Source: Panulirus ornatus
Taxonomy: Eukaryota; Arthropoda; Malacostraca; Decapoda; Palinuridae
Direction of reading: 5' to 3'
Length of the DNA: 64,000 nt
NCBI RefSeq assembly: GCF_036320965.1
Contig: NC_092249.1
Span: 8,264,569 to 8,328,568 of the forward strand
Shown here: in pieces, positions 11,166 through 20,769 of the stretch
How positions within the stretch are numbered: position 1 is the stretch's first letter
Layout: every line of letters begins with the position of its first letter
Notes under the pieces: generated by a model
What the model saw: only the letters and a program-made list of their open reading frames with translations
The model's database searches: none
Told to the model about the DNA's origin: nothing
Position numbers and translations under genes: made by a program

Positions 11166-14162
11166 TCAACCCCTGTATACCACATGACTCCAATACACTC
11201 TATTTCTTGCCCTCCTTTCACCCTCCTGCATGTTCAGGCCCCGATCACACAAAATCTTTTTCACTCCATCTTTCCACCTCCAATTTGGTCTCCCTCTTCT
11301 CCTCGTTCCCTCCACCTCCGACACATATATCCTCTTGGTCAATCTCTCCTCACTCATTCTCTCCATGTGCCCAAACCATTTCAAAACACCCTCTTCTGCT
11401 CTCTCGACCACGCTCTTTTTATTTCCACACATCTCTCTCACCCTTACGTTACTTACTCGATCAAACCACCTCACACCACACATTGTCCTCAAACATCTCA
11501 TTTCCAGCACATCCATCCTCCTGCGCACAACTCTATCCATAGCCCACGCCTCGCAACCATACAGCATTGTTGGAACCACTATTCCCTCAAACATACCCAT
11601 TTTTGCTTTCCGAGATAATGTTCTCGACTTCCACACATTTTTCAAGGCTCCCAAAATTTTCGCCCCCTCCCCCACCCTATGATCCACTTCCGCTTCCATG
11701 GTTCCATCCGCTGACAGATCCACTCCCAGATATCTAAAACACTTCACTTCCTCCAGTTTTTCTCCATTCAAACTCACCTCCCAATTGACTTGACCCTCAC
11801 CCCTACTGTACCTAATAACCTTGCTCTTATTCACATTTACTCTCAACTTTCTTCTTCCACACACTTTACCAAACTCAGTCACCAGCTTCTGCAGTTTCTC
11901 ACATGAATCAGCCACCAGCGCTGTATCATCAGCGAACAACAATTGACTCACTTCCCAAGCTCTCTCATCCCCAACAGACTTCATACTTGCCCCTCTTTCC
12001 AGGACTCTTGCATTTACCTCCTTTACAACCCCATCCATAAACAAATTAAACAACCATGGAGACATCACACACCCCTGCCGCAAACCTACATTCACTGAGA
12101 ACCAATCACTTTCCTCTCTTCCTACACGTACACATGCCTTACATCCTCGATAAAAACTTTTCACTGCTTCTAACAACTTGCCTCCCACACCATATATTCT
12201 TAATACCTTCCACAGAGCATCTCTATCAACTCTATCATATGCCTTCTCCAGATCCATAAATGCTACATACAAATCCATTTGCTTTTCTAAGTATTTCTCA
12301 CATACATTCTTCAAAGCAAACACCTGATCCACACATCCTCTACCACTTCTGAAACCGCACTGCTCTTCCCCAATCTGATGCTCTGTACATGCCTTCACCC
12401 TCTCAATCAATACCCTCCCATATAATTTACCAGGAATACTCAACAAACTTATACCTCTGTAATTTGAACACTCACTCTTATCCCCTTTGCCTTTGTACAA
12501 TGGCACTATGCACGCATTCCGCCAATCCTCAGGCACCTCACCATGAGTCATACATACATTAAATAACCTTACCAACCAGTCAACAATACAGCCACCCCCT
12601 TTCTTAATAAATTCCACTGCAATACCATCCAAACCTGCTGCCTTGCCGGCTTTCATCTTCCGCAAAGCTTTTACTACCTCTTCTCTGTTTATCAAATCAT
12701 TTTCCCCAACCCTCTCACTTTGCACACCACCTCGACCAAAACACCCTATATCTGCCACTCTGTCATCAGACACATTCAACAAACCTTCAAAATACTCATT
12801 CCATCTCCTTCTCACATCACCGCTACTTGTTATCACCTCCCCATTTACGCCCTTCACTGAAGTTCCCATTTGCTCCCTTGTCTTACGCACCCTATTTACC
12901 TCCTTCCAGAACATCTTTTTATTCTCCCTAAAATTTACTGATAGTCTCTCACCCCAACTCTCATTTGCCCTTTTTTTCACCTCTTGCACCTTTCTCTTGA
13001 CCTCCTGTCTCTTTCTTTTATACTTCTCCCACTCAATTGCATTTTTTCCCTGCAAAAATCGTCCAAATGCCTCTCTCTTCTCTTTCACTAATACTCTTAC
13101 TTCTTCATCCCACCACTCACTACCCTTTCTAAACAGCCCACCTCCCACTCTTCTCATGCCACAAGCATCTTTTGCGCAATCCATCACTGATTCCCTAAAT
13201 ACATCCCATTCCTCCCCGACTCCCCTTACTTCCATTGTTCTCACCTTTTTCCATTCTGTACACAGTCTCTCCTGGTACTTCCCCACACAGGTCTCCTTCC
13301 CAAGCTCACTTACTCTCACCACCTTCTTCACCCCAACATTCACTCCTCTTTTCTGAAAACCCATACCAATCTTCACCTTAGCCTCCACAAGATAATGATC
13401 AGACATCCCTCCAGTTGCACCTCTCAACACATTAACATCCAAAAGTCTCTCTTTCGCACGCCTGTCAATTAACACGTAATCCAATAACGCTCTCTGGCCA
13501 TCTCTCCTACTTACATAAGTATACTTATGTATATCTCGCTTTTTAAACCAGGTATTCCCAATCATCAGTCCTTTTTCAGCACATAAATCTACAAGCTCTT
13601 CACCATTTCCATTTACAACACTGAACACCCCATGCATACCAATTATTCCCTCAACTGCCACATTACTCACCTTTGCATTCAAATCACCCATCACTATAAC
13701 CCGGTCTCGTGCATCAAAACCGCTAACACACTCATTCAGCTGCTCCCAAAACACTTGCCTCTCATGATCTTTCTTCTCATGCCCAGGTGCATATGCACCA
13801 ATAATCACCCACCTCTCTCCATCAACTTTCAATTTTACCCATATTAATCGAGAATTTACTTTCTTACATTCTATCACATACTCCCACAACTCCTGTTTCA
13901 GGAGTATTGCTACTCCTTCCCTTGCTCTTGTCCTCTCACTAACCCCTGACTTCACTCCCCAGACATTTCCAAACCACTCTTCCCCTTTACCCTTGAGCTT
14001 CGTTTCACTCAGAGCCAAAACATCCAGGTTCCTTTCCTCAAACATACTACCTATCTCTCCTTTTTTCACATCTTGGTTACATCCACACACATTTAGGCAC
14101 CCCACTCTGAGCCTTCGAGGAGGATGATCACTCCTCGCGTGACTCCTTCTTCTGTTTCCCAT
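11166..14162 (-). CDS. LINE endonuclease-reverse transcriptase polyprotein (998 aa)
   Basis: This would nick target DNA and reverse-transcribe its own RNA from the nick, in the nucleus. Residues 18-260 form an exonuclease/endonuclease/phosphatase fold: N24 in L-N-V-C-G, E53 in S-E-T-K-L, G-A-Y-A-P at 122-126, D160 and N162 in G-D-L-N-A-K, and S-D-H at 254-256. Residues 490-880 are the reverse transcriptase: N-Y-R-G-I-S-L-L at 567-574, motif A with D637 in F-M-D-L-E-K-A-Y-D, R-Q-G-C-V-M-S-P at 695-702, F-A-D-D with D745/D746, and Y-L-G-V-D-L at 811-816. A C-terminal region ends in G-R-P-N-W-R-W (957-963). The ATG follows an in-frame TAA three codons upstream and has A at -3 and G at +4. All expected catalytic residues are present. 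The RTE clade is my assignment from domain order and motif style. Confidence 0.9.
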   Translation of the reverse strand: MGNRRRSHARSDHPPRRLRVGCLNVCGCNQDVKKGEIGSMFEERNLDVLALSETKLKGKGEEWFGNVWGVKSGVSERTRAREGVAILLKQELWEYVIECKKVNSRLIWVKLKVDGERWVIIGAYAPGHEKKDHERQVFWEQLNECVSGFDARDRVIVMGDLNAKVSNVAVEGIIGMHGVFSVVNGNGEELVDLCAEKGLMIGNTWFKKRDIHKYTYVSRRDGQRALLDYVLIDRRAKERLLDVNVLRGATGGMSDHYLVEAKVKIGMGFQKRGVNVGVKKVVRVSELGKETCVGKYQERLCTEWKKVRTMEVRGVGEEWDVFRESVMDCAKDACGMRRVGGGLFRKGSEWWDEEVRVLVKEKREAFGRFLQGKNAIEWEKYKRKRQEVKRKVQEVKKRANESWGERLSVNFRENKKMFWKEVNRVRKTREQMGTSVKGVNGEVITSSGDVRRRWNEYFEGLLNVSDDRVADIGCFGRGGVQSERVGENDLINREEVVKALRKMKAGKAAGLDGIAVEFIKKGGGCIVDWLVRLFNVCMTHGEVPEDWRNACIVPLYKGKGDKSECSNYRGISLLSIPGKLYGRVLIERVKACTEHQIGEEQCGFRSGRGCVDQVFALKNVCEKYLEKQMDLYVAFMDLEKAYDRVDRDALWKVLRIYGVGGKLLEAVKSFYRGCKACVRVGREESDWFSVNVGLRQGCVMSPWLFNLFMDGVVKEVNARVLERGASMKSVGDERAWEVSQLLFADDTALVADSCEKLQKLVTEFGKVCGRRKLRVNVNKSKVIRYSRGEGQVNWEVSLNGEKLEEVKCFRYLGVDLSADGTMEAEVDHRVGEGAKILGALKNVWKSRTLSRKAKMGMFEGIVVPTMLYGCEAWAMDRVVRRRMDVLEMRCLRTMCGVRWFDRVSNVRVREMCGNKKSVVERAEEGVLKWFGHMERMSEERLTKRIYVSEVEGTRRRGRPNWRWKDGVKKILCDRGLNMQEGERRARNRVYWSHVVYRG

Positions 14163-14285
14163 TTTAGAAAGTTAATACAAGGAGGGGAGGATTTCCGGCC
14201 CCCCGCTCCCGTCCCCTCTAGTCGCTTTCTACGACACGCGAGGAATACGTGGGAAGTATTCTTTCACCCCTATCCCCAGGGATAA
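14160..14285 (-). promoter_or_regulatory. LINE 5' UTR, structured leader shared with mini-LINEs
   Basis: In the family consensus, three strong local stems can be drawn: GAATAC/GTATTC, GTCG/CGAC, and GGGGAGG/CCTCCCC around a G-rich loop. A terminal ATCC-CTGG-GGAT palindrome sits at the very 5' end. The stretch is kept in every mini-LINE copy, so it probably holds an internal promoter, or a self-cleaving fold of the kind known at 5' ends of several LINE families. The function is inference. Confidence 0.45.
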
Positions 14286-14287
14286 TA

Positions 14288-14296
14288 TACATATAT

Positions 14297-14337
<41 letters not shown>

Positions 14338-14370
14338 CACATACACACACACACACACACATACATATAT
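14288..14370. repeat. (CA)n/(TA) mixed microsatellite
   Basis: CA tract broken by ATG and TA steps, next to the 5' end of the full-length LINE. Confidence 0.95.
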
Positions 14371-14969
14371 ATACATATGAAAAATGTAAGAACAATTTAG
14401 AAACAAACTTTTAGCTTGAAATGAATGAAAAAAAAAAAAAAAATGAATGTCACATAATGGTTCAACCTCTGGCTATGGAAAAGGAGATGTACAATTTATT
14501 CACACAAACGTCAATAGCAGTTCTCATCAATTTCACCACTGTGTCAATAAGCTTCAATGTCTAAGCTACATTTTTCTCCAACTTCACTATTTTCTTGTCA
14601 AAAACACCATGCATGAAAACTATCACTCCATTAACACAACTATAAACATTTACTTCCCCTTTAAAAGTTCTGGGGAAGTCTGTCTCGATACACTGCGGCG
14701 AGGCGACGCGACGCTGACACAATCACTGTCACAATATCACTTCTGCCTCCTCAAATCACGAAATTACGTTGAAGATGGAGTCATCTGGTCCTGTCGCTAC
14801 CTCGCGAATGCAAGTAAAGTGCGTTTATACGTAGCCGGGAGAGGAAGCAAGAGGGCCTCGCTCCGTTGTGGATAAAGGTGCTGGGTGGAGAGCGCGCTGG
14901 AGGACGGGTTCGGCAAATGAGGAAGAAGACCGATTTCGACGATGAAGGCCTGCACTGTGGCTGAGAGAT

Positions 14970-14971
<2 letters not shown>
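14371..14971. other. Unannotated sequence
   Basis: Nothing firmly recognised. CTGTCGCTACCTCGCGAATGC near 14800 (given to within a base) resembles the LINE tail motif and may be an old relic. Confidence 0.4.
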
Positions 14972-15015
<44 letters not shown>

Positions 15016-15016
15016 A
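14972..15016. repeat. (TA)n microsatellite
   Basis: TA tract of about 36 bp bounding the left side of an internal LINE fragment. Confidence 0.95.
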
Positions 15017-15410
15017 GGCGAAGGTGAAGATTTGTAAAGGTTTCCAGAAAAGAAGAGAGAATGTTGGGGTGAAGAGAGTGGTGAGAGTAAGTGAGCTTGG
15101 GAAGGAGACTTGTGTGAGGAAGTACCAGGAGAGACTGAGTTCAGAATGGAAAAAGGTGAGAACAAAGGAGGTAAGGGGAGTGGGGTAGGAATGGGATGTA
15201 TTTAGGGAGCAGTGATGGCTTGCGCAAAAGACGCTTGTGGCATGAGAAGCGTGGGAGGTGGGCAGATTAGAAAGGGTAGTGAGTGGTGGGATGAAGAAGT
15301 AAGATTATGAGTGAAAGAGAAGAGAGAGGCATTTGGACGATTTTTGCAGGGAAATAATGCAAATGAGTGGGAGATGCATAAAAGAAAGAGGCAGGAGGTC
15401 AAGAGAGGAT
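15017..15410 (+). mobile_element. RTE-type LINE, internal fragment
   Basis: Matches ORF residues about 260-398 of the intact copy, the linker between endonuclease and reverse transcriptase. Stops and frame changes are present. It has neither LINE end and is bounded by (TA)n on both sides, which plain 5' truncation does not explain. Confidence 0.85.
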
Positions 15411-15411
15411 A

Positions 15412-15484
<73 letters not shown>
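15411..15484. repeat. (TA)n microsatellite
   Basis: TA tract with one CATA interruption, shared boundary between the internal LINE fragment and the 3' end of the next copy. Confidence 0.97.
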
Positions 15485-15488
<4 letters not shown>

Positions 15489-16236
15489 TATTTTTTTTTT
15501 TATTATACTTTGTCGCTGTCTCCCGCGTTTGCGAGGTAGCGCAAGGAAACAGACGAAAGAAATGGCCCAACCCCGCCCCATACACATGTATATACATACG
15601 TCCACACACGCAAATATACATACCTACACAGCTTTCCATGGTTTACCCCAGACGCTTCACATGCCTTGATTCAATCCACTGACAGCACGTCAACCCCGGT
15701 ATACCACATCGCTCCAATTCACTCTATTCCTTGCCCTCCTTTCACCCTCCTGCATGTTCAGGCCCCGATCACACAAAATCTTTTTCACTCCATCTTTCCA
15801 CCTCCAATTTGGTCTCCCTCTTCTCCTCGTTCCCTCCACCTCCGACACATATATCCTCTTGGTCAATCTTTCCTCACTCATTCTCTCCATGTGCCCAAAC
15901 CACTTCAAAACACCCTCTTCTGCTCTCTCAACCACGCTCTTTTTATTTCCACACATCTCTCTTACCCTTACGTTACTCACTCGATCAAACCACCTCACAC
16001 CACACATTGTCCTCAAACATCTCATTTCCAGCACCTCCATCCTCCTGCGCACAACTCTATCCATAGCCCACGCCTCGCAACCATACAACATTGTTGGAAC
16101 CACTATTCCTTCAAACATACCCATTTTTGCTTTCCGAGATAATGTTCTCGACTTCCACACATTCTTCAAGGCCCCCAGAATTTTCGCCCCCTCCCCCACC
16201 CTATGATCCACTTCCGCTTCCATGGTTCCATCCGCT
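15485..16236 (-). mobile_element. RTE-type LINE, 5'-truncated copy
   Basis: Minus strand: poly(T) and tail motif at 15490-15545, short 3' UTR, then ORF residues from about 818 (A-D-G-T-M-E-A-E-V) to the stop, open at 16223-15690 (177 residues). Its 5' junction lies directly against a (TA)n tract beginning at about 16240. It is nearly identical to the intact copy, hence young. Confidence 0.9.
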
Positions 16237-16351
<115 letters not shown>

Positions 16352-16579
16352 GTACTCAACATGACGTCTCAGGGTGTTGAATCCTGTGTTCGAACTCTCA
16401 AAGAACTATAACTTGGTCCGTTAGATCTCCCGGCCGGTCAGGAGGAACGCCACCGTATCTTGAACAAAGTGTACATATTAGAATGAGTTACACGGTCATA
16501 CATCAGGGGTGTCCGATGTTCCAATCATCCTGCCGGAAATATTTCCGCCTCCCGGACAGGCCCAGAACCCTCCCAAGGG

Positions 16580-16810
16580 AAATAAGTCTTCCATTAGACA
16601 TGATTTATAACGCTCCAGTTGTAATATTGTCTTAGCTACGTCTCTTCGTTGTATATCAACTGCCTTGTATTTCTTACTTGTATCTCCTCTGATGATGTGA
16701 TTATTACACGAAAGTGCACTTGGGAACTTATCGTGTTTCATTTTCCCCGTGGACTCTTAGGAATATATTTGATCACGCGCAAAATTGTGATCCTTTCCAA
16801 ATATAATTAA
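16580..16810 (+). mobile_element. Penelope-like element 3' tail, orphan copy 1
   Basis: Matches the non-coding region downstream of the Penelope-like ORF at 28983-29124: a CTTAGCTACGTCTCTTCG block, the hammerhead-like core, then GTTTCATTTTCCCCGTGGAC and a GATCAC...GTGATC terminal hairpin ending in CCTTTCC. No coding sequence remains. Bases 16349-16579 upstream hold nothing I can name. Confidence 0.65.
16685..16725 (+). ncRNA. Hammerhead-ribozyme-like motif 1
   Basis: Order as in a type I hammerhead: TCCT (16685-16688), core CTGATGA (16689-16695), a GTG/CAC stem II (16697-16699 with 16107+600 offset, i.e. 16707-16709), core GAAA (16710-16713), the self-complementary GTGCAC stem III, TT, then GGGA (16722-16725) closing stem I by three Watson-Crick pairs and one wobble. 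Predicted cleavage follows 16721. One unpaired T between the core and stem II departs from the consensus and may lower activity. Confidence 0.6.
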
Positions 16811-16832
16811 ATATATATATATATATATGTAT

Positions 16833-17058
16833 ATTATCACTGGGATAGGGGAGAAAGAATACTTCCCACGTATTCCCTGCGTGCCGTAGAAGGAGACTAT
16901 AAGAGGTGGGAACGGGGGGCTGGAAATCCTCCCTTCTCGTTTTTTATTTTTCAGAAGAAGGAACAGAGAAGGGGGCCAAGTGAGGATGTCCCTCAAAGGT
17001 TCAGTCCTCTGTTCTTAACGCTACCTCGCTGACGTGGGAAATGGCGAATTGTATGATA
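16833..17058 (+). mobile_element. Mini-LINE, copy 3
   Basis: From ACTGGGATAGGGG to the tail motif CTACCTCGCTGACGTGGG, moderately diverged. It lies between two orphan copies of the Penelope-like tail and is preceded by a short (TA)n tract at 16811-16832. Confidence 0.8.
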
Positions 17059-17235
17059 CGCTCGTTGTCTGTCTTAGACAATCGCATGTTTACCGAATGG
17101 CCTCCTAGCTACCTCTCTTCGTTGTATATCACCCGATTGTTATATTTCTATCTTGTGTCTCCCCTGATGATTGGATTATTACACGAAAGTGCACTTGGGA
17201 ACTTATTGTGTTTCATTTTCCCCGTGGACTCGTAG
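17059..17235 (+). mobile_element. Penelope-like element 3' tail, orphan copy 2
   Basis: Same order as orphan copy 1 (GACAATCGCATGTTTACCGA, TAGCTACCTCTCTTCG, hammerhead-like core, CCCCGTGGACTCGTAGGAAT). It stops abruptly at 17235, where LINE sequence begins without a spacer. Confidence 0.65.
17160..17200 (+). ncRNA. Hammerhead-ribozyme-like motif 2
   Basis: TCCC (17160-17163), CTGATGA (17164-17170), GAAA (17185-17188), GTGCAC, TT and GGGA (17197-17200) are intact and stem I is fully paired. The stem II strand reads TTGG instead of TGTG, which breaks the pairing with CAC, so this copy is probably inactive. Confidence 0.5.
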
Positions 17236-17835
17236 GAATTTGGGAGACCAAATTGGAGGTGGAAAGATGGAGTGAAAAAGATTTTAGCGAACGGGGCCTA
17301 AACATGCAGGAGGGTGGAAGGCGTGCAAGGAAGAGAGTGAATTGGAACGATGTGGTATACCGGGGTCGATGTGCTGTCAATGGATTGAACCAGGGCATGT
17401 GAAGCGTTTGGGGTAAACCATGGAAAGTTTTGTGGAGCCTAGATATGGAAAGGGAGATGTGGTTTCGGTGCATTATACATGACAGCTAGAGACTGAGTGT
17501 GAACGAATGTGGCCTTTGTTGTCTTTTCCTAGCGCTACCTCGCGCGCATGCGGGAGAAGGGGGTTGTCATTTCATGTGTGGCGTGATGGCGACGGGAATA
17601 AATAAAGGCAGCAAGTATGAATTATGCACATGTGTTTGTATGTATATGTTTGTGTATGTATATATATGTATACGTTGGAATGTATAGGTATGTATATGTG
17701 CGTGTGTGGACGTGTATGTATATACATGTGTATGTGGGTGTGTTGGGCCATTCTTTCGTCTGTTTTCTTGCGCTACCTCGCTAACGCGGGAGACAGCGGC
17801 AAAGTTTAATGATAATAGAAAATAAAATATATATA
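17236..17835 (+). mobile_element. RTE-type LINE, 3' end of the older, long-UTR class
   Basis: Begins inside the C-terminal codons (about residue 957) and continues through the stop and the long 3' UTR. That UTR holds a first tail-like motif GCGCTACCTCGCGCGCATGC near 17532 and the true tail near 17772. The 3' end is AT-rich. Confidence 0.85.
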
Positions 17836-17836
17836 T

Positions 17837-18044
17837 ATTCGCCATTTCTCGCATTTGCGAGGTAGCGTTAAGAGCAGAAGACTGAGCCTTAGAGGGAATA
17901 TCCTCACTTGGCCCCTTCTCTGTTTCTTCTTTTGGAAAATCAAAAAACGAGAGGGGAGGATTTCCAGGCCCCTCTCCCTCCTCTTTTAGTCGCCTTCTAC
18001 GACACGCAGGGAATACGTGGGAAGTATTCTTTCTTCCCTATCCC

Positions 18045-18047
<3 letters not shown>
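17837..18047 (-). mobile_element. Mini-LINE, copy 4
   Basis: Minus strand, tail motif at 17840-17875 and 5' end near 18045, where it meets a (TG)n tract. Slightly shortened relative to the others. Confidence 0.8.

Positions 18048-18090
<43 letters not shown>
18048..18090. repeat. (TG)n microsatellite
   Basis: TG tract of about 40 bp at the 5' end of mini-LINE copy 4; one of the few cases where the flank is not (TA)n. Confidence 0.95.
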
Positions 18091-18137
18091 CGTGGAGCAG
18101 TATGTCTGTTGGTGAAACAGTATAATGGAACGCTGTG

Positions 18138-18550
18138 TGTGTGTCATTGAAACGGATCGCACGCTGATGAAACTTTACGCAGGTCATGCGTAAGTCTGAA
18201 GCGTGTATATCTATGATGATGAAACTAAACGTGAAACTCGGGTTTGGTTATAAGTGGTTAGTGAAACAGAGCGTATGTTGGTGAAACATAATGTCATGCG
18301 TGTGTTAGTGAAACAGAACTCATGATAATGAAGGTGTGCGTTAGTCATACGTGCGTTAGTGAAACAGAACGCAAGCTACTGAAACGCAACGTCATATATA
18401 CGTTATGGAAACAGAACGCATGGTAGTGACGCTCAATGTTGGTCATGCGTGCATCAGTGAAATAGAACTCAAGCACCTGAAACTAAACGTTCGTCATGCG
18501 TGCATTAGTGAAACAGAACGCATGCTACTGAAACTCAGGTTTGGTGAGGG
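18138..18550. repeat. Degenerate tandem repeat around GTGAAACAGAACGCATG
   Basis: About eight imperfect units combine GTCATGCGTGCGTTAGTGAA, ACAGAACGCA and TGAAACTCAACGTT-like segments with irregular spacing of about 45-60 bp. No coding meaning seen. Confidence 0.7.
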
Positions 18551-18756
18551 GAAATGTGTTGATGTCGATGGTACAGCAAATCAGGAAGTGGAACAAATTG
18601 TATGCCATTTGTACATTTTGTATCTTTGATGTGTAGTTAGGAGAGCCTGTGTGTCCTGGGCCAGTCGTGTCCGGTCCAGGACACTGACATCATTCGAGAG
18701 CCACTCTTGCCTGTCTATACTTCCCATATGAGTATGATACTCATTTCTATGATACA

Positions 18757-19005
18757 TAGATGGATACATAGATGGATATGCATTATGGTTTCTTGTATTG
18801 CTGGTAATTCTCACGATGCATTCACAGTGGGATGGCTAATAGATGGATACATAGATGGATATGCATTACGGCTTCTTGTATTGTTGGTAATTCTCACGAT
18901 GCATTCACAGTGGGATGGCTAATACATGGATGCATAGATGGATATGCATTACGGCTTCTTGTATTGCTGGTAATTCTCACGATGCATTCACAGTGGGATG
19001 GCTAA
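18757..19005. repeat. 83-bp tandem repeat, three copies
   Basis: Units at 18757-18839, 18840-18922 and 18923-19005 differ at only a few positions. Each contains TAGATGGATACATAGATGG (with small variants) and ends in CACAGTGGGATGGCTAA. The low divergence suggests recent duplication. Confidence 0.92.
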
Positions 19006-19506
19006 GCTATATATGGGCTAAGTTAGTAAACTTATTAGTTCAAATCCATCAACTTAAGTTCCTCTTCTTGATAGCACACAGCAACTGAAATTCAGGGTGA
19101 GGAGTAAAACAGCCAGTTGACAGTAGAAACCATTGCAGGGGAACTCGTGAATACGTGTGGTTAAGTGGCAGGAACTGATGATCCTGGTGTAAGATGACAC
19201 ACTTTTTCTATTACCTACGTCTTTCTAGACATCATATGTTAGAACTAGAATCGGTTTTTTTTAGTCTATTTTGCTATACGTGAGGGGAAAATATAACAAT
19301 TACCTTCAATCTACCTAACCAATCCGTCACTCTTTTATTGATTTGACCAAAATTTCTCCCAGATGAATTAGTGTCAATACCAAAAATTATTGTATGGTGT
19401 GGAAGATAGGTAGATTTTCCTTTTGATTTCCTGTTCCTCCTCTACTAAGATGCTAGGGTGTGCTAGTGCGTATTTCATGTGAAGCCCACGCTATGTCTAG
19501 TGGCTT

Positions 19507-19566
<60 letters not shown>

Positions 19567-20769
19567 TGAGTCCAGGCTACTCTGAAATACCTGTTGAAGC
19601 TCGAAAACAAATTATAAACTAATCACTGAACTTGACAGACTGGATCCTGATTTATGATGAATTCAAACTTTCTCTTTATTTTTTTCTATACATATTTCAT
19701 CAATGGGTACATTGGATATCTAATTGTATATATTTCATCAATGGATACATTACGTATCTAATTAACTATTTGGGATTGCCTATTTGTACTGAACGGGGTA
19801 GGGAGTTATACACTCGTGGGGGCCCCCCCATCTTTTGAACATTCTCTGCTATAACTTGAAGTATGTTGTCTGCCTTAACTGTGTCAACATTCGTCCATTA
19901 CTGTGATGGTGTGATAGTATTTTTTCCCCACGTCTTTTTGAACTGTGTCTCTTGCTTAATTCAGTGATACGTCTTCTGGCTTAAATATCTCTTTCATCAA
20001 TGTCTGTGTCATCAGTCGATCTTAGAAATCGAAAGATTTATATACTAGAGGTATATGACTCCTCTACACCCCCGATGGTGGACATATTATGTAATGTAGC
20101 TTTTCGCTTTATCTACGTCTACGTGGAGTTACACATGCCAATCTGGGTTCTATGCTTAAGACATCTTAGCGTCAGGTCCTTAAATTTGATACTATCTTTA
20201 GGTGATGTTCCTCTCATGTTTTACTCTCGGCCAGTCTACTCTTTCCTCTTCCCTTACTAACGTGTTTTCCCATGAGAAATCCGGGTTTGATCCACCTTTA
20301 CATCTGAACGTAGTCGATATATGCCTGTGATATACAGCTTCCAGTTTATTCCATTCATCCAGTCAACATATACTGCAGAAAAAACTTTATTTACGTCTTT
20401 CTTGTACCTCTCTCGTATGTTTGTTTACGTTATGGCCTCTGGTGGTTATATCTTTGCATCTTTCGAATAGCTGTTCACATCAAAATTTTTTTGAAAAAAG
20501 TTTTTTTTTTTTGTGATCATGTCATCCCTCACTCTTCTCTCTTCCATTGTGGACATATTCATGGTCTCTTATTCCTTACTGTAACTTTCTTAACTCTGGT
20601 ATAATCCTTTTTTGTCCTCATGTTTTAGATCTTTGTGCTTCTATAGCAGTGGTGACCAAACATGACACACAGTCTAGTGTTAGCCTAACTTACGATGTGA
20701 ACAGTTTGTTGAATATTTCGTTATCGATGTACTTGGATACTTTATATGATATTCAAACAGTTTGTCTCT
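19006..20769. other. Mostly unannotated sequence with a (GA)n tract
   Basis: A GA microsatellite lies at 19508-19562. A short direct repeat, ATTTCATCAATGG, occurs at about 19695 and 19732. The rest, including 19563-20769, shows no element or coding domain I can name. The part nearest 20769 may be the non-coding or decayed continuation of the CR1-like fragment that follows. Confidence 0.4.

Larger units (their letters stand above)
10951..14285 (-). mobile_element. RTE-type LINE, near full-length copy with intact ORF
   Basis: About 3.3 kb on the minus strand. The order is a 5' end at TCCCTGGGGATAGGGG (about 14285), a 5' UTR of about 120 bp, one long ORF (14162-11166), a short 3' UTR with a C/G-run and TTTCGTCTGTTTCC, the tail motif GCGCTACCTCGCAAACGCGG, and poly(A) at 10951-10976. 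There is no ORF1, no RNase H domain and no LTR. (TA)n lies on the 3' side and a TA/CA-rich tract on the 5' side. As both ends and the ORF look complete, this is the best candidate for a recently active copy. Confidence 0.9.

Noticed and set aside
11230..13356. Several long plus-strand open frames rich in S, P, L and H opposite the intact LINE ORF
   Set aside because: They are antisense shadows of the 998-residue LINE ORF. The same frames recur at every LINE copy and have no domain of their own.
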